Part shown: in pieces, positions 8,906 to 17,558 of the stretch
How the letters are laid out: every line of letters begins with the position of its first letter
How positions within the stretch are numbered: the stretch's first letter is position 1
From: PVC group bacterium
GTDB taxonomy: Bacteria > Verrucomicrobiota > Kiritimatiellia > CAIKKV01 > CAITUY01
Direction of reading: 5' to 3'
DNA length: 52,840 nt
Assembly: GCA_945890715.1 (NCBI GenBank)
Contig: CAMDCX010000010.1
Coordinates: forward strand, 1 to 52,840
Translations under genes and position numbers: made by a program
Notes under the pieces: generated by a model
Databases searched by the model: none
Told to the model about the DNA's origin: nothing
What the model saw: only the letters and a program-made list of their open reading frames with translations

Positions 8906-9361
8906 ATGAACTGGATCACGCAACTAAAAAAATACATCACCGTCGGGGTGGGAAGCGCCATCACGGATTTCACGATTTACGGAGCGCTGATCCATTTCGG
9001 CGGATTTCCACCCGAAGGAGCCAATCTCATCAGCCGTCCCTGCGGGGGTCTCTTCAGCTTCACGGGAAACAAACTCTGGACCTTCGACCGCAGGCAACTG
9101 AAGGGAACCCGCCGTCAATTCATCCGTTTCTGGATCGTTTGGGTCGTATCATACGTTCTGTCAGAGCTTCTGGTCTGGCTCTTCCACCTCTATTTTATCC
9201 GGAATCCAGCCCTACCCCAGGCACTTTCGAGTCTCATTTTTCATCTGAGCCATATCTCCGCAAACATGATTCAGATCCTTCCCAAAATCTGCGCTGAAGG
9301 GCTGATCTGTACGGGACTATTTCTGAGCCACCGGATTTGGACCTTTCGTCACCACGATTAG
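8906..9361 (+). CDS. GtrA-family membrane protein
   Basis: 151 residues with four hydrophobic segments. It opens with KKYITVGVGSAITDFTIYGALI, the family's usual first helix (FxxVGxxxTxxD), followed by the conserved SFTGNKLWTF and a C-terminal SHRIWTF echo, which are GtrA hallmarks. GtrA proteins are small membrane proteins thought to help flip undecaprenyl-linked sugars. It fits the preceding fucose-sugar gene and ends the plus-strand run. Its last 45 bp overlap the 3' end of the convergent gene at 9317. Confidence 0.85.
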   Translation: MNWITQLKKYITVGVGSAITDFTIYGALIHFGGFPPEGANLISRPCGGLFSFTGNKLWTFDRRQLKGTRRQFIRFWIVWVVSYVLSELLVWLFHLYFIRNPALPQALSSLIFHLSHISANMIQILPKICAEGLICTGLFLSHRIWTFRHHD

Positions 9362-10369
9362 GGCTGGGTCCACCTTAATGGCCGCCCCCAGATGAATCGA
9401 GGTCATCGTGGCGCGAATACTGCCGAGCCCCAATTCATAGTCAACGGCCAGCGGCACCACAGTCTCCACCGGCGCATGATCGGCAGACTCAATCAGTGCC
9501 CTGTCCTGAAGTGTTTTAGCCAACTGCTTAAACGTCAGGCTCCACGCATGAAAATCACGCGGTTTAACCGAACTCCCGGGTTCCGCCACTGTTTTGATGG
9601 TCATCGAATCCAACCGCTTCCGGATCAGGCAGGAGGGTGACTTTTCCCGCTCGGTCACAATGCGCAAGGCGACAACCTTCCCATCCATATTCACGACAAT
9701 TCGCCCCTTATCCGCATTCCCCTCGGAGCAGTCCGGAAACTGGGTTTGCGTGACAAGAAACTCCATGATCGGCCTTATCTTGCGGCTTAATTCCATCAAG
9801 GCCTCGGGATTCATGAGATGAGTCTTGATCTCACCCTTTTTCAGGTCATGAGTCTCGTACTCCAGCCGCCCGGACTGGGTATCATAAAGAGACCACTGCA
9901 AAGACTCCTTCGACCGGCCGATCAGGGGGTTCAGCACTTCGTCTGTGTATTTCGAAAACACCAAAGCCTGCAAATCCGGAACCGTCATCACCGCCACAAT
10001 ACGATCATGAATCGAGATCCGACTCCGCTGTCCGGCTTTCCCGCTGTCCGGCGAATCCACGCGCATGTCGAGAAACAGCGCCGGAACCTCCTGCCCGGTG
10101 CCGCGGTGCTTCCATCGCCCGATCGTGGTGGTCGCGACGATCTTCCCAACCTTGCGCAATTCAATATTCAGGAACCGGTATCCGACGTCATACTCCATGA
10201 ATACCGGCGTCTCAAGCGGTGTGAACCGGGCATCCAGCTCCGCCATCCCCCCCGCCCATCCCATCCCCCGACTGAACACAGCGGCCAGTATCAGTGCTAA
10301 TAATAGTCTGCCCCGAAACTTCTGAATACTGACTTCTGACTTCTGAATACTCTTCTTCCCCCTCATCAT
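9317..10369 (-). CDS. DUF3108-like secreted protein
   Basis: 350 residues. A basic, repeat-derived n-region (KKSIQKSEVSIQKFRG) precedes the hydrophobic signal helix RLLLALILAAVFSRGMGWAGG. The mature part starts with EYDVGYRFLNIELRKVGKI, then WKHRGTGQEVPALFLDMRVDS and WSLYDTQSGRLEYETHDLKKGE, a pattern like DUF3108 outer-membrane-associated proteins. Its start overlaps the RNase R stop (ATGA, 4 bp), so it is the last gene of the minus-strand operon. The 5' end contains the heptad repeat at 10319-10353, which lengthens the n-region of the signal peptide. Function unknown. Confidence 0.7.
   Translation of the reverse strand: MMRGKKSIQKSEVSIQKFRGRLLLALILAAVFSRGMGWAGGMAELDARFTPLETPVFMEYDVGYRFLNIELRKVGKIVATTTIGRWKHRGTGQEVPALFLDMRVDSPDSGKAGQRSRISIHDRIVAVMTVPDLQALVFSKYTDEVLNPLIGRSKESLQWSLYDTQSGRLEYETHDLKKGEIKTHLMNPEALMELSRKIRPIMEFLVTQTQFPDCSEGNADKGRIVVNMDGKVVALRIVTEREKSPSCLIRKRLDSMTIKTVAEPGSSVKPRDFHAWSLTFKQLAKTLQDRALIESADHAPVETVVPLAVDYELGLGSIRATMTSIHLGAAIKVDPALIVVTKGPNPVAQK
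10319..10353 (+). repeat. 7-bp-periodic repeat (CTTCTGA/ATACTGA heptads)
   Basis: Five consecutive heptads read CTTCTGA, ATACTGA, CTTCTGA, CTTCTGA, ATACTCT. The array lies within the first codons of the DUF3108-like gene, next to the RNase R stop. The array at 16187-16221 has the same period and a related unit. Confidence 0.7.
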
Positions 10370-12558
10370 CGCCGTCTCCTCTGTCCCTTCCGTTGCTCAG
10401 GCCGTCCCTTCGCTGCACGTTGCGGCTCCGGCCGCTTAAGGGAGAAGTCAATTCTCCGCTTTTCGAAATCCACCTTCACGGCAAACACTTTCACCCGCGT
10501 ACCCAGCTTGTAAATGTCCTGTCCCGCACGCAATGCCTTGAGCCCCGGATCAAACTGGACAAAGGAGTCTGAAATTGCCGAAACATGAATCAAGCCCTGA
10601 ACACTCAACCCGTCGAGTTCGACAAAAAGCCCGAAATTCATGACTTTCACCACCACGGCGTCATAGATCCGGACATCGTTCTGCTCGATCTGCTGGGCCA
10701 GAAAACGGTATTTCTTGATTTCCAGCAATTCGCGCTCCGCTTCCTGCGCCGTCTGCTCGGTTTCGGAACAATGCAGGGCGAGTCGTTCCAATTCGTCCCC
10801 GGGATACGGATTCGCGCGCGATTCCAGAATGGCCGCCAGGATCCGATGCACCACAAGATCCGGGTAGCGACGAATCGGCGAGGTGAAATGCGCATAAAAC
10901 TTCTTGGCCAGCCCGAAATGCCCGCCTTCCTTGGAACTATAAACTGCCCGCTTCATGCTCCGTAAGACGGCCACTTGAGCGCAATTCGCCAGCGGGGTAT
11001 CCTTGATCCGTTTCAGGAATTCCATGAGATTGCGCCGGTTATTCAACTGACCGGGCTGGTAGCCCATATCGTGCAGGTCGGCGGTCAGCATCTCGATTTT
11101 ATCCTCCGCAGGCGCCTCGTGAAGCCGGTGGATCAACTTCATGCCCCGTTCGCTGATTACCCGGTCAACCGCCTCGTTGGCCGCCACCATGCACTCCTCA
11201 ATCATCTGGTGCGAAATGTCGTTCACTACCGGCTTGATATCCTCGATCATGCCGCCTTTTCCGATGACGACCTGGTTTTCAGGCATATCAATGTCCAACG
11301 CCCACTGGGTCATGCGGCGCCCCCGCAACTGCATGGCCAGGGCGCAGACGTCATTGACCAGGCCCCTCGCCTCTGCGGGAAAATTCGGAACCTTGCACGT
11401 CATTCCGGCAGGAGTCTGAAGCACTTCCAGCGCCTGCTCGTAAGTCAATCGCAGCCGGGACCGGATGATCGTGCGGGAAAACCGGGACTGCACCACATTC
11501 CCCGCGTCATCAAAAGTCATAAACGCGGAGAACGCCAGGCGATCCTGATCAGGCTTCAGGCTGCATAAGCCGTTCGACAACTCCTCGGGAAGCATGGGAA
11601 TCACCTTGTCGGGAAGATACACGCTATTGCCGCGCTCAACGGCTTCCCGATCCAGGGCATTTCCCTTGGTCACAAAATGACAGACATCGGCGATATGGAC
11701 TCCCAGCACGCGCCGTCCCTCCGCATCCCGCTCCAGGGACAACGCATCATCGAAATCCTTAGCCGTTGCCGGATCCACCGTGAAGATGAATTTTCCCCGC
11801 AAATCCTCCCGCTTTCCCGGCTGATCAAGACGGGCGGCGGAAACTCCAGCCTCATGCATGACGGCAATGGGAAACGATTCGGGCAATTCATACTGGCGCA
11901 TGATGGCCAATGTATCCAGAGACGGGTTATCAGCCGGGCCGATCACCTCGATGATTTCAGCCTCGGGATTCACATGGCGGTTTTCCCAATTCGTAAACTG
12001 GATCACCACCCGGTCATTGATCTGGGCACCCTTGACTTCAGAAACATAAAAGTCCTGCTGATACGATGGATCCATGGGAGCCACATACAGGAACCGCCCC
12101 GTGCTTTTCAGGGTTCCAACCACGACCCGGGTTCCCCGCTCCAAAACCCGTATCACCACACCATGGCGCTGCCACGTCGCCATTCCGGTGCGCAACGGTT
12201 CAATCCGCACCACCACCTGATCGCCGGGAAGGGCCGTGCTGAGGTGCCCCCGATCAATCTTAACGGTCAGCTCTCCTTCGAGATTGGTCAGATAACCATC
12301 TCCTGATCGTTTCACTTCCAGCCTGCCTGTAATCAGATCGGCGGGAGCGCCCAGGGAATAACGGGTCTTGCGGATCAGAACAATCTCCCCGTTCATCACC
12401 ATCTTATGCAGAAGTGAAACGAGCGCTTTCCGCGCCCCACCCCGCAGGGAAAAGGCGGCCTCCAGCTCTCCCAGAGTCATCGGGGCATAGCCCGGTCTCT
12501 GAAAAAACTCCAGAATCGTCTCGTGCGTCAGGATTTCAGAAGCCATTTTTTTAGGCAT
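10366..12558 (-). CDS. rnr: Ribonuclease R (RNB-family 3'-5' exoribonuclease)
   Basis: Processive 3'-5' exoribonuclease for structured RNA. 730 residues. N-terminal winged-helix-like region (MTLGELEAAFSLRGGARKAL), cold-shock OB domains at about 75-205, and an RNB catalytic domain with the acidic cluster DPATAKDFDDAL (residues 262-273; Asp262, 268, 270, 271). The later motif HFTSPIRRYPDLVVHR is diagnostic. A C-terminal S1 domain (VVKVMNFGLFVELDGLSVQGLIHVS) is followed by a short basic tail. It sits between oppC (4 bp gap) and the DUF3108-like gene (4 bp overlap). ATG 12558 is used; 12546 is possible. Confidence 0.95.
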   Translation of the reverse strand: MPKKMASEILTHETILEFFQRPGYAPMTLGELEAAFSLRGGARKALVSLLHKMVMNGEIVLIRKTRYSLGAPADLITGRLEVKRSGDGYLTNLEGELTVKIDRGHLSTALPGDQVVVRIEPLRTGMATWQRHGVVIRVLERGTRVVVGTLKSTGRFLYVAPMDPSYQQDFYVSEVKGAQINDRVVIQFTNWENRHVNPEAEIIEVIGPADNPSLDTLAIMRQYELPESFPIAVMHEAGVSAARLDQPGKREDLRGKFIFTVDPATAKDFDDALSLERDAEGRRVLGVHIADVCHFVTKGNALDREAVERGNSVYLPDKVIPMLPEELSNGLCSLKPDQDRLAFSAFMTFDDAGNVVQSRFSRTIIRSRLRLTYEQALEVLQTPAGMTCKVPNFPAEARGLVNDVCALAMQLRGRRMTQWALDIDMPENQVVIGKGGMIEDIKPVVNDISHQMIEECMVAANEAVDRVISERGMKLIHRLHEAPAEDKIEMLTADLHDMGYQPGQLNNRRNLMEFLKRIKDTPLANCAQVAVLRSMKRAVYSSKEGGHFGLAKKFYAHFTSPIRRYPDLVVHRILAAILESRANPYPGDELERLALHCSETEQTAQEAERELLEIKKYRFLAQQIEQNDVRIYDAVVVKVMNFGLFVELDGLSVQGLIHVSAISDSFVQFDPGLKALRAGQDIYKLGTRVKVFAVKVDFEKRRIDFSLKRPEPQRAAKGRPEQRKGQRRRR

Positions 12559-12562
12559 AATA

Positions 12563-13531
12563 TTAACTTTCCCTCACTCTCGACCGTGGATCCAGTGCGT
12601 CCCGCAGGGCATCCCCCACCAGGTTAAACGCCAGAACAACCAGCAGAATGACAACCGTCACCGCCGTCAATTCCCACCACATTCCCTGCCACAGGCGGAG
12701 CCGTGCATTTCCAATCATAATACCCCATGATGGCTCTCCCTGCACTCCAATTCCCAGAAAGCTCATGAACACTTCCGTCCCGATCGCGGCGGGAAAGCGG
12801 ATGGAAAACGTGATGATCACGATATGAAACACATTCGGCAGGATGTGCCGGAAAATAATCCGTCCGTTTCCGTAGCCCAGTGAACGGGCCGCCATCACGT
12901 ATGCCCGGTCACGGTGCTTCATCACCTCCGCACGCAATAACCGGCACAATCCCACCCAGGTCGTCAGCCCGATTCCCAAATACACCCCCAACAACCCCTT
13001 CCCCACCACCATGGAAATGGCCAGAATGAACAACAAACCGGGAATGCTTTCCATCGTTGAATAGAGCCAGACAATCCCCTCATCCACCCAGCGCCCGAAA
13101 TACCCGGCCAGACACCCCAGCATCATGCCGATGGGAATGGCGATCAGCGAGGTGACGACCCCGACCAGAAAGGCAATGCGCGCCCCCTGCACCGTCCGCT
13201 GGAGCACGTCGCGGCCAAGGTTGTCCGTCCCCCATGGCCGATAGGCCAGATTCCTGAATCCACGCCATACCCAGTGGGGAGCACCGTCAACCTTCGTCTG
13301 GCGGGCTTCCACAAAAGGATGCCGGAGCAGGCTCGGGGGCAGATAGCGCTCATTCAGGTTGACCTGCTGATAGGACGGCGTGCGATCTACCGCCTGATAG
13401 TAGCGGTACACCCCCTCGCCGTAGGCGGCCACCAGCACAAAGGCCGCGATGACCCACAGGCAGACGCGGATGAGTCGGCGCCGACACAACTCCCGCCACA
13501 CTCCCCTCCAAATTGACTGTCCGTCTTCCAT
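12563..13531 (-). CDS. ABC transporter permease, OppC/DppC type
   Basis: 322-residue inner-membrane permease of the peptide/opine/nickel ABC class. N-terminal helix (VCLWVIAAFVLVAAYGEGVY), the family motif WGTDNLGRDVLQRTVQGARIA, further helices (VVTSLIAIPIGMMLGCLAGY), and the cytoplasmic EAA loop around YVMAARSLGYGNGRIIFRHI. The segment before the GTDNLGRD motif is about 25 residues longer than in typical members. It pairs with oppB directly upstream; the junction holds a 7-bp-periodic repeat that includes this start codon. No ATPase or binding-protein genes are nearby, so the substrate is unknown. Confidence 0.88.
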   Translation of the reverse strand: MEDGQSIWRGVWRELCRRRLIRVCLWVIAAFVLVAAYGEGVYRYYQAVDRTPSYQQVNLNERYLPPSLLRHPFVEARQTKVDGAPHWVWRGFRNLAYRPWGTDNLGRDVLQRTVQGARIAFLVGVVTSLIAIPIGMMLGCLAGYFGRWVDEGIVWLYSTMESIPGLLFILAISMVVGKGLLGVYLGIGLTTWVGLCRLLRAEVMKHRDRAYVMAARSLGYGNGRIIFRHILPNVFHIVIITFSIRFPAAIGTEVFMSFLGIGVQGEPSWGIMIGNARLRLWQGMWWELTAVTVVILLVVLAFNLVGDALRDALDPRSRVRES

Positions 13532-13548
13532 ATTCCAAAATCTAAAAT
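13521..13548 (-). repeat. 7-bp-periodic repeat bridging oppB stop and oppC start
   Basis: On the minus strand four heptads run from the oppB stop region into the oppC start: ATTTTAG, ATTTTGG, AATATGG, AAGACGG. The third contains the oppC ATG. The unit differs from the CTGA-type heptads at 10319 and 16187, but period, length and position at a gene junction are alike. Confidence 0.5.
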
Positions 13549-14804
13549 TATTTCAATTTCACTCTCGGATCGACCAACGCATAACACAAATCCGTGAGCA
13601 GACTGGCCACCACATAAAGAATCGCCCCCACCAGCACCACGCCCCGCACCACATCCACATCGGATGAATTAATGGCGTTCACACTCAGGCCGCCCAGCCC
13701 CGGCACTCCGAAAAAACTCTCCAACAAAAGGCTTCCGGTATACAAAAACGGCAACGCCAGCGCCGTGTTGGTGACAATCGGGATCAGGGCATTGGGAAGC
13801 ACATGCTTGAACAATACCGCCACCGGCCCCAACCCCTTCGCGTAGGCTGTCCGGACATAGTCCTTGTAGAGCTCATCCAGCAGCACCGTCCGGTAGAATC
13901 GCAAATTTGAACCCAACCCGCTGAGGATTCCAATGATCACGGGCAGAAGCAAATAGCTCCACGACTCAAAGCCCCAAATCGGAAACCACTTGAGCTTATA
14001 CGCCAGGAAGAACTGGCCGAAAATAATCCATACCAGATAGTTCACGCTCATCAGGGCCACCGCCGTGATAACCAGAACCCGGTCAACCCACCGGTTTCGC
14101 CAATACGCGCATACCAGCGCCAATCCCACCGACAACACCAGCCCGCCAAAAAATATCGGAACCGTCAACGCCAGGGAGGGGCCAATCCCCCGCTTCAACA
14201 TCGTCGTCACCTTCTCATTGGTCGCCAACGATGTTCCCAAATCGAGGCGTGCCAGCAACTTGAAATAATGCGCCAGTTGCGAGTCATACCAATGGGGCAT
14301 CCGCCTGCTCAGAACCAGTGAACTCACCTCCAGAACGCCTTGATGCACAACCAGTGTAACCGGCATCGGAGTCCCCTTTGCGCCAGTCCGAAAAATCAAT
14401 TCAGCGGGGCTATTGGTGGGCGACACGGCTATGACGCCGTTTTCCGGAATCCATGAAACGGAACCGGCCATTCGACTGACCCCGCACCGGAGACGATAAA
14501 CGGTGTCGGGTTTCAGAGGAAACAGCATTCTAATCGGAAAGTTGGTTCCGGCGGTCAGGGCGACAACGCTTGCGAAACGGGTTTCCGGCAAGGCTCGCGT
14601 GGAGGTCCACCTCCCGAGAACAGCCGGCTTATTAAACCCGCGCTGCTCATCAAATTCCTCCAACGCCTGGGGCGAGGCATTTTTTCCAAGGGCCATGGAA
14701 GCCGGACTCCCCCCGACCACATTGAACAGCAGGAATGTGATGAGAATCACCCCGAGAATGATGGGAATCATCGTGAGAAGGCGACGTATGATGAAAGGCG
14801 TCAT
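13548..14804 (-). CDS. ABC transporter permease, OppB/DppB type, with extracytoplasmic insertion
   Basis: 418 residues where OppB-type permeases usually have about 305-340. The N-terminus is standard (IIRRLLTMIPIILGVILITFLLFNVV, then ALGKNASPQALEEFDEQRGFNKP), and so is the rest after residue about 175 (HYFKLLARLDLGTSL onward, with the EAA loop YVRTAYAKGLGPVAVLFKHVLPNALIP). Between them lies an extra stretch of about 110 residues, rich in strands and without helices (residues about 62-172), predicted in the periplasm after the first helix. The start overlaps the upstream regulator stop by 4 bp. The pair oppB-oppC would form the membrane channel of an importer. Confidence 0.88.
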   Translation of the reverse strand: MTPFIIRRLLTMIPIILGVILITFLLFNVVGGSPASMALGKNASPQALEEFDEQRGFNKPAVLGRWTSTRALPETRFASVVALTAGTNFPIRMLFPLKPDTVYRLRCGVSRMAGSVSWIPENGVIAVSPTNSPAELIFRTGAKGTPMPVTLVVHQGVLEVSSLVLSRRMPHWYDSQLAHYFKLLARLDLGTSLATNEKVTTMLKRGIGPSLALTVPIFFGGLVLSVGLALVCAYWRNRWVDRVLVITAVALMSVNYLVWIIFGQFFLAYKLKWFPIWGFESWSYLLLPVIIGILSGLGSNLRFYRTVLLDELYKDYVRTAYAKGLGPVAVLFKHVLPNALIPIVTNTALALPFLYTGSLLLESFFGVPGLGGLSVNAINSSDVDVVRGVVLVGAILYVVASLLTDLCYALVDPRVKLK

Positions 14805-16171
14805 GAGAAGGGCAGATTGTAGTCCCTGATTTTGCGCTGAATGGTCCGCGTTGAAATCCCCAGGGCGTCGGCCGTCATTTGTCGATTCCCTTCATTCCTG
14901 CGCAAGGCCTGAAGCAGTGCTTCTTTCTCCAAGTCAGCCAGGGTCATTCCCGGAGGAATCGACATGGCCTGACGCGGCGTGGAGATTTCACTCCGCCCCA
15001 TTTGAAGGTCACTCCCCCGCAGGACCGGCCCCGTGGCCATAATCACAGAGGCCTCCACGACATTCCGGAGTTCACGGATATTGCCGGGCCAGTCGCATCC
15101 TTCAAGCCGGGTATAACAGCCGGGATCGACTGACTCAATATGTCGGCTGTGCTCCTCACAAGCCTGCGAAACAAACCGGTCGGTTAACGGCCGGATATCC
15201 TCACGTCGTTCGCGCAAGGGGGGAAGCCTGATCGTGATGACCTGCAGGCGGTACAACAAATCATGCCGAAACTCGCCCGCCTCCACCAGTTCATCCAGAT
15301 CACGATTGGAGGCGGCGACAATACGCACATCCACCTTTACGGGAAGCTTTCCGCCCACCCGCATCACCTCCCGCTCCTCAAGAACCCGAAGCAGCCGTGC
15401 CTGGACAGACTTGGGCGCAATTCCGATCTCATCCAGAAACAGGGTGCCGCCATGCGCCCGCTCAAAGGCCCCTTCATGCCGCGTCGCGGCTCCGGTAAAG
15501 GATCCCTTTTCATGGCCAAAGAGTTCGGATTCAAGAAGGGTTTCAGCAAAAGCCCCGCAGTTGACCGCCACGAAAGGGCCATCCGCCCGGCGTCCATCGG
15601 CATGCAATGCCCGGGCGACCAATTCCTTACCCGTCCCGCTTTCACCCAGCACCAGCACTGTGGCATTCGTTCCCGCTACGGCGGCAATCTGCCCCAATAC
15701 CTCCTGCATGGCAGGCGCTGCAGCAATCATGCGCCGGGCCGAATATCGCCCCTGAACGGCGCTACGAAGTTGAGTCACCTGGGTTCGTAACCGGCTGGTT
15801 TCAATTGCGCGGGCCAATTTGACCTGCAGATCATCCAAATCAAGCGGCTTGGTCAGGAAATCATACGCCCCCTGCTTGAGGGCCTTGACCGCCGACTCCA
15901 CGGAACCATAGGCCGTCATGATCAGAACGGGAATTCCGGGCTTCAATCGGCGAACCTCTTCCAACACCTTCAGTCCGTCGATATCCGGCAGGAAAAGATC
16001 GCACAAGACAACATCCGGCGGCTCGCGGAGGATGCCATCCAGACCGCCCCGCCCGGTGGCGGCGACCCTGACGGCATACCCGGCTTCCGTAATGGCCTCT
16101 GTCACAGAACGGAGTCCGTCCGGATCATCCTCAATCACAAAAACCGTTGATGGTTCATTCACAGACATCAT
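14801..16171 (-). CDS. NtrC-family sigma-54 response regulator
   Basis: 456 residues in three parts. The receiver domain has EDDPDG acidic residues, phosphoacceptor Asp58 in VVLCDLFLPD and the Lys in FLTKPLD. The AAA+ domain has Walker A GESGTGKE (176-183), GSFTGA (223-228, in place of the usual GAFTGA sigma-54 loop), Walker B GGTLFLDEIG and the arginine-finger region. The C-terminal Fis-type HTH reads ALRRNEGNRQMTADALGISTRTIQRKIRDY. It activates sigma-54 promoters on phosphorylation, most likely by the kinase encoded just upstream (16220-17551). It overlaps oppB by 4 bp. Confidence 0.93.
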   Translation of the reverse strand: MMSVNEPSTVFVIEDDPDGLRSVTEAITEAGYAVRVAATGRGGLDGILREPPDVVLCDLFLPDIDGLKVLEEVRRLKPGIPVLIMTAYGSVESAVKALKQGAYDFLTKPLDLDDLQVKLARAIETSRLRTQVTQLRSAVQGRYSARRMIAAAPAMQEVLGQIAAVAGTNATVLVLGESGTGKELVARALHADGRRADGPFVAVNCGAFAETLLESELFGHEKGSFTGAATRHEGAFERAHGGTLFLDEIGIAPKSVQARLLRVLEEREVMRVGGKLPVKVDVRIVAASNRDLDELVEAGEFRHDLLYRLQVITIRLPPLRERREDIRPLTDRFVSQACEEHSRHIESVDPGCYTRLEGCDWPGNIRELRNVVEASVIMATGPVLRGSDLQMGRSEISTPRQAMSIPPGMTLADLEKEALLQALRRNEGNRQMTADALGISTRTIQRKIRDYNLPFS

Positions 16172-16186
16172 GGAACCGTCGAATTT

Positions 16187-16221
16187 ATACTGAATGCGGA
16201 CAACTGAAAACTGAATACTTT
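16187..16221 (+). repeat. 7-bp-periodic repeat (ATACTGA/AAACTGA heptads) at the kinase-regulator junction
   Basis: Five heptads read ATACTGA, ATGCGGA, CAACTGA, AAACTGA, ATACTTT. The last overlaps the stop codon of the histidine kinase gene. The array fills most of the 48-bp gap before the regulator gene. It shares the NNACTGA-type unit and period with the array at 10319-10353. Confidence 0.65.
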
Positions 16222-17551
16222 ACCCGGCCAGGGGAAGGCGCAGGATAAAGCGGGCCCCGCCTCCGGGCTGATTCTCAGCCGAAATGGTTCCGCCGCAATT
16301 CTCCACAGCCGCCTTGGCCAGATACAGCCCGAGCCCGATCCCGTCGGGCCGACCAGTCACAAACATCTCAAACAGGCGCTTGACCTCTTCCTGCTTAACA
16401 CCGGGACCCTGATCGTCAATGGTCAGAATGGCCACTTCACCCTCCCGAAGAGTTTTTACAAACACGCTCCGGCCTGCCGGGGAAGCCTGCTTCGCATTGG
16501 TCAGAACATTGATCACGGCCCGTTTGAGCCCGATACTCTGCCCCACCAAGGGCAATGGCTCTGAGCAAAGATGAGCCTCCAGCCTGACTTCAGCCCGCTC
16601 AAAACGGGGACCCAGAAGATCCAGACAGTCCCGGACAGCGGCATTCATTTCAAACCGCTCAGGCTCCCGCGCCCCGGGCTTGGACACATACAGGAATTCA
16701 CGCATCACCAGATCAATTCGATCAATCGTGGTCCGTGCCCGCTCCGCCAGTTCGACTATTCTGCCGGTCCGGCACCCGGTTCCTTTTCCGGCTTCCTTCT
16801 CCAGCATTTGGACATCGAGCCGGAGGGAACTCATCGGATTGCGAACATCGTGAATGATGCCATCGGCCAGAAGTCCGGCAAAGGCCAGGTGCTCTTCATC
16901 CTGGCGTCGGCGCTGCCTCTCCATCTCATGGCGAAACACCCAGACCCCCAGCACGCCAGCCAGCCCCAGTGCCACGCTTAAGGTGATGATCGACAGCCGG
17001 AACATGATCTCCAGCATCCGGGCCGCCTGTTCCTCCCGCTGCTGAACCGCCTCCTTCCGCATCGCAATCTGAAGACTCAGAACCGATCCCTCCGACCCGG
17101 TTGCCCGGGTCGAAAAAGTGAGAACGGGAATCACGCCTGCTTCCGTCGCCAACCTCTTGCGCCCGACCCGAACATCCTCGTCGGTGCGAGGAGAGTTGGC
17201 CGACACCCCGGAATGGGTTCCCGAGATATCCACATGGAACAGGGTGACATCGCCCTCATTAACCGTGACATACTCCAGAGACGGCTCGATTCCTTTGATC
17301 GCACGGACAAGCCGCTCAAAATCAGCCCATCGATTCGCGCCCCCGGGGGCGGCTTGAAACCCTGGATGGCTCGAAAGGGTTCGAGCGAGTTCCGAGCCCA
17401 GTTCCAAAACCGATTGCGCCGCGGTATCATGCAGGTTTCGACTGTGCAGCGTTCTCAGGAACCAGAGATTCACTCCCGCCAGAACCGCAATACAGAGCAC
17501 CAGCACTCCGGCGACAATCAGCAGGGAATGTTGTCGTTTAAACCGCATCAT
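16220..17551 (-). CDS. Sensor histidine kinase (NtrB/ZraS-like)
   Basis: 443 residues from ATG 17551, which follows AGGGGG at about 5 nt and lies 7 bp after the SDR stop. A longer frame from 17731 lies inside the SDR gene and is rejected. Helix 1 (LLIVAGVLVLCIAVLAGVNLWFL) and helix 2 (MFRLSIITLSVALGLAGVLGVWVF, about 183-206) enclose a periplasmic sensor of about 150 residues. The dimerisation domain has His234 in GIIHDVRNPMSSLRLD. The ATPase domain shows NVLTNAKQA, DDQGPGV and GIGLGLYLAK. It is the evident partner of the NtrC-type regulator downstream. The signal sensed is unknown. Confidence 0.9.
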   Translation of the reverse strand: MMRFKRQHSLLIVAGVLVLCIAVLAGVNLWFLRTLHSRNLHDTAAQSVLELGSELARTLSSHPGFQAAPGGANRWADFERLVRAIKGIEPSLEYVTVNEGDVTLFHVDISGTHSGVSANSPRTDEDVRVGRKRLATEAGVIPVLTFSTRATGSEGSVLSLQIAMRKEAVQQREEQAARMLEIMFRLSIITLSVALGLAGVLGVWVFRHEMERQRRRQDEEHLAFAGLLADGIIHDVRNPMSSLRLDVQMLEKEAGKGTGCRTGRIVELAERARTTIDRIDLVMREFLYVSKPGAREPERFEMNAAVRDCLDLLGPRFERAEVRLEAHLCSEPLPLVGQSIGLKRAVINVLTNAKQASPAGRSVFVKTLREGEVAILTIDDQGPGVKQEEVKRLFEMFVTGRPDGIGLGLYLAKAAVENCGGTISAENQPGGGARFILRLPLAG

Positions 17552-17558
17552 CGTCCCC

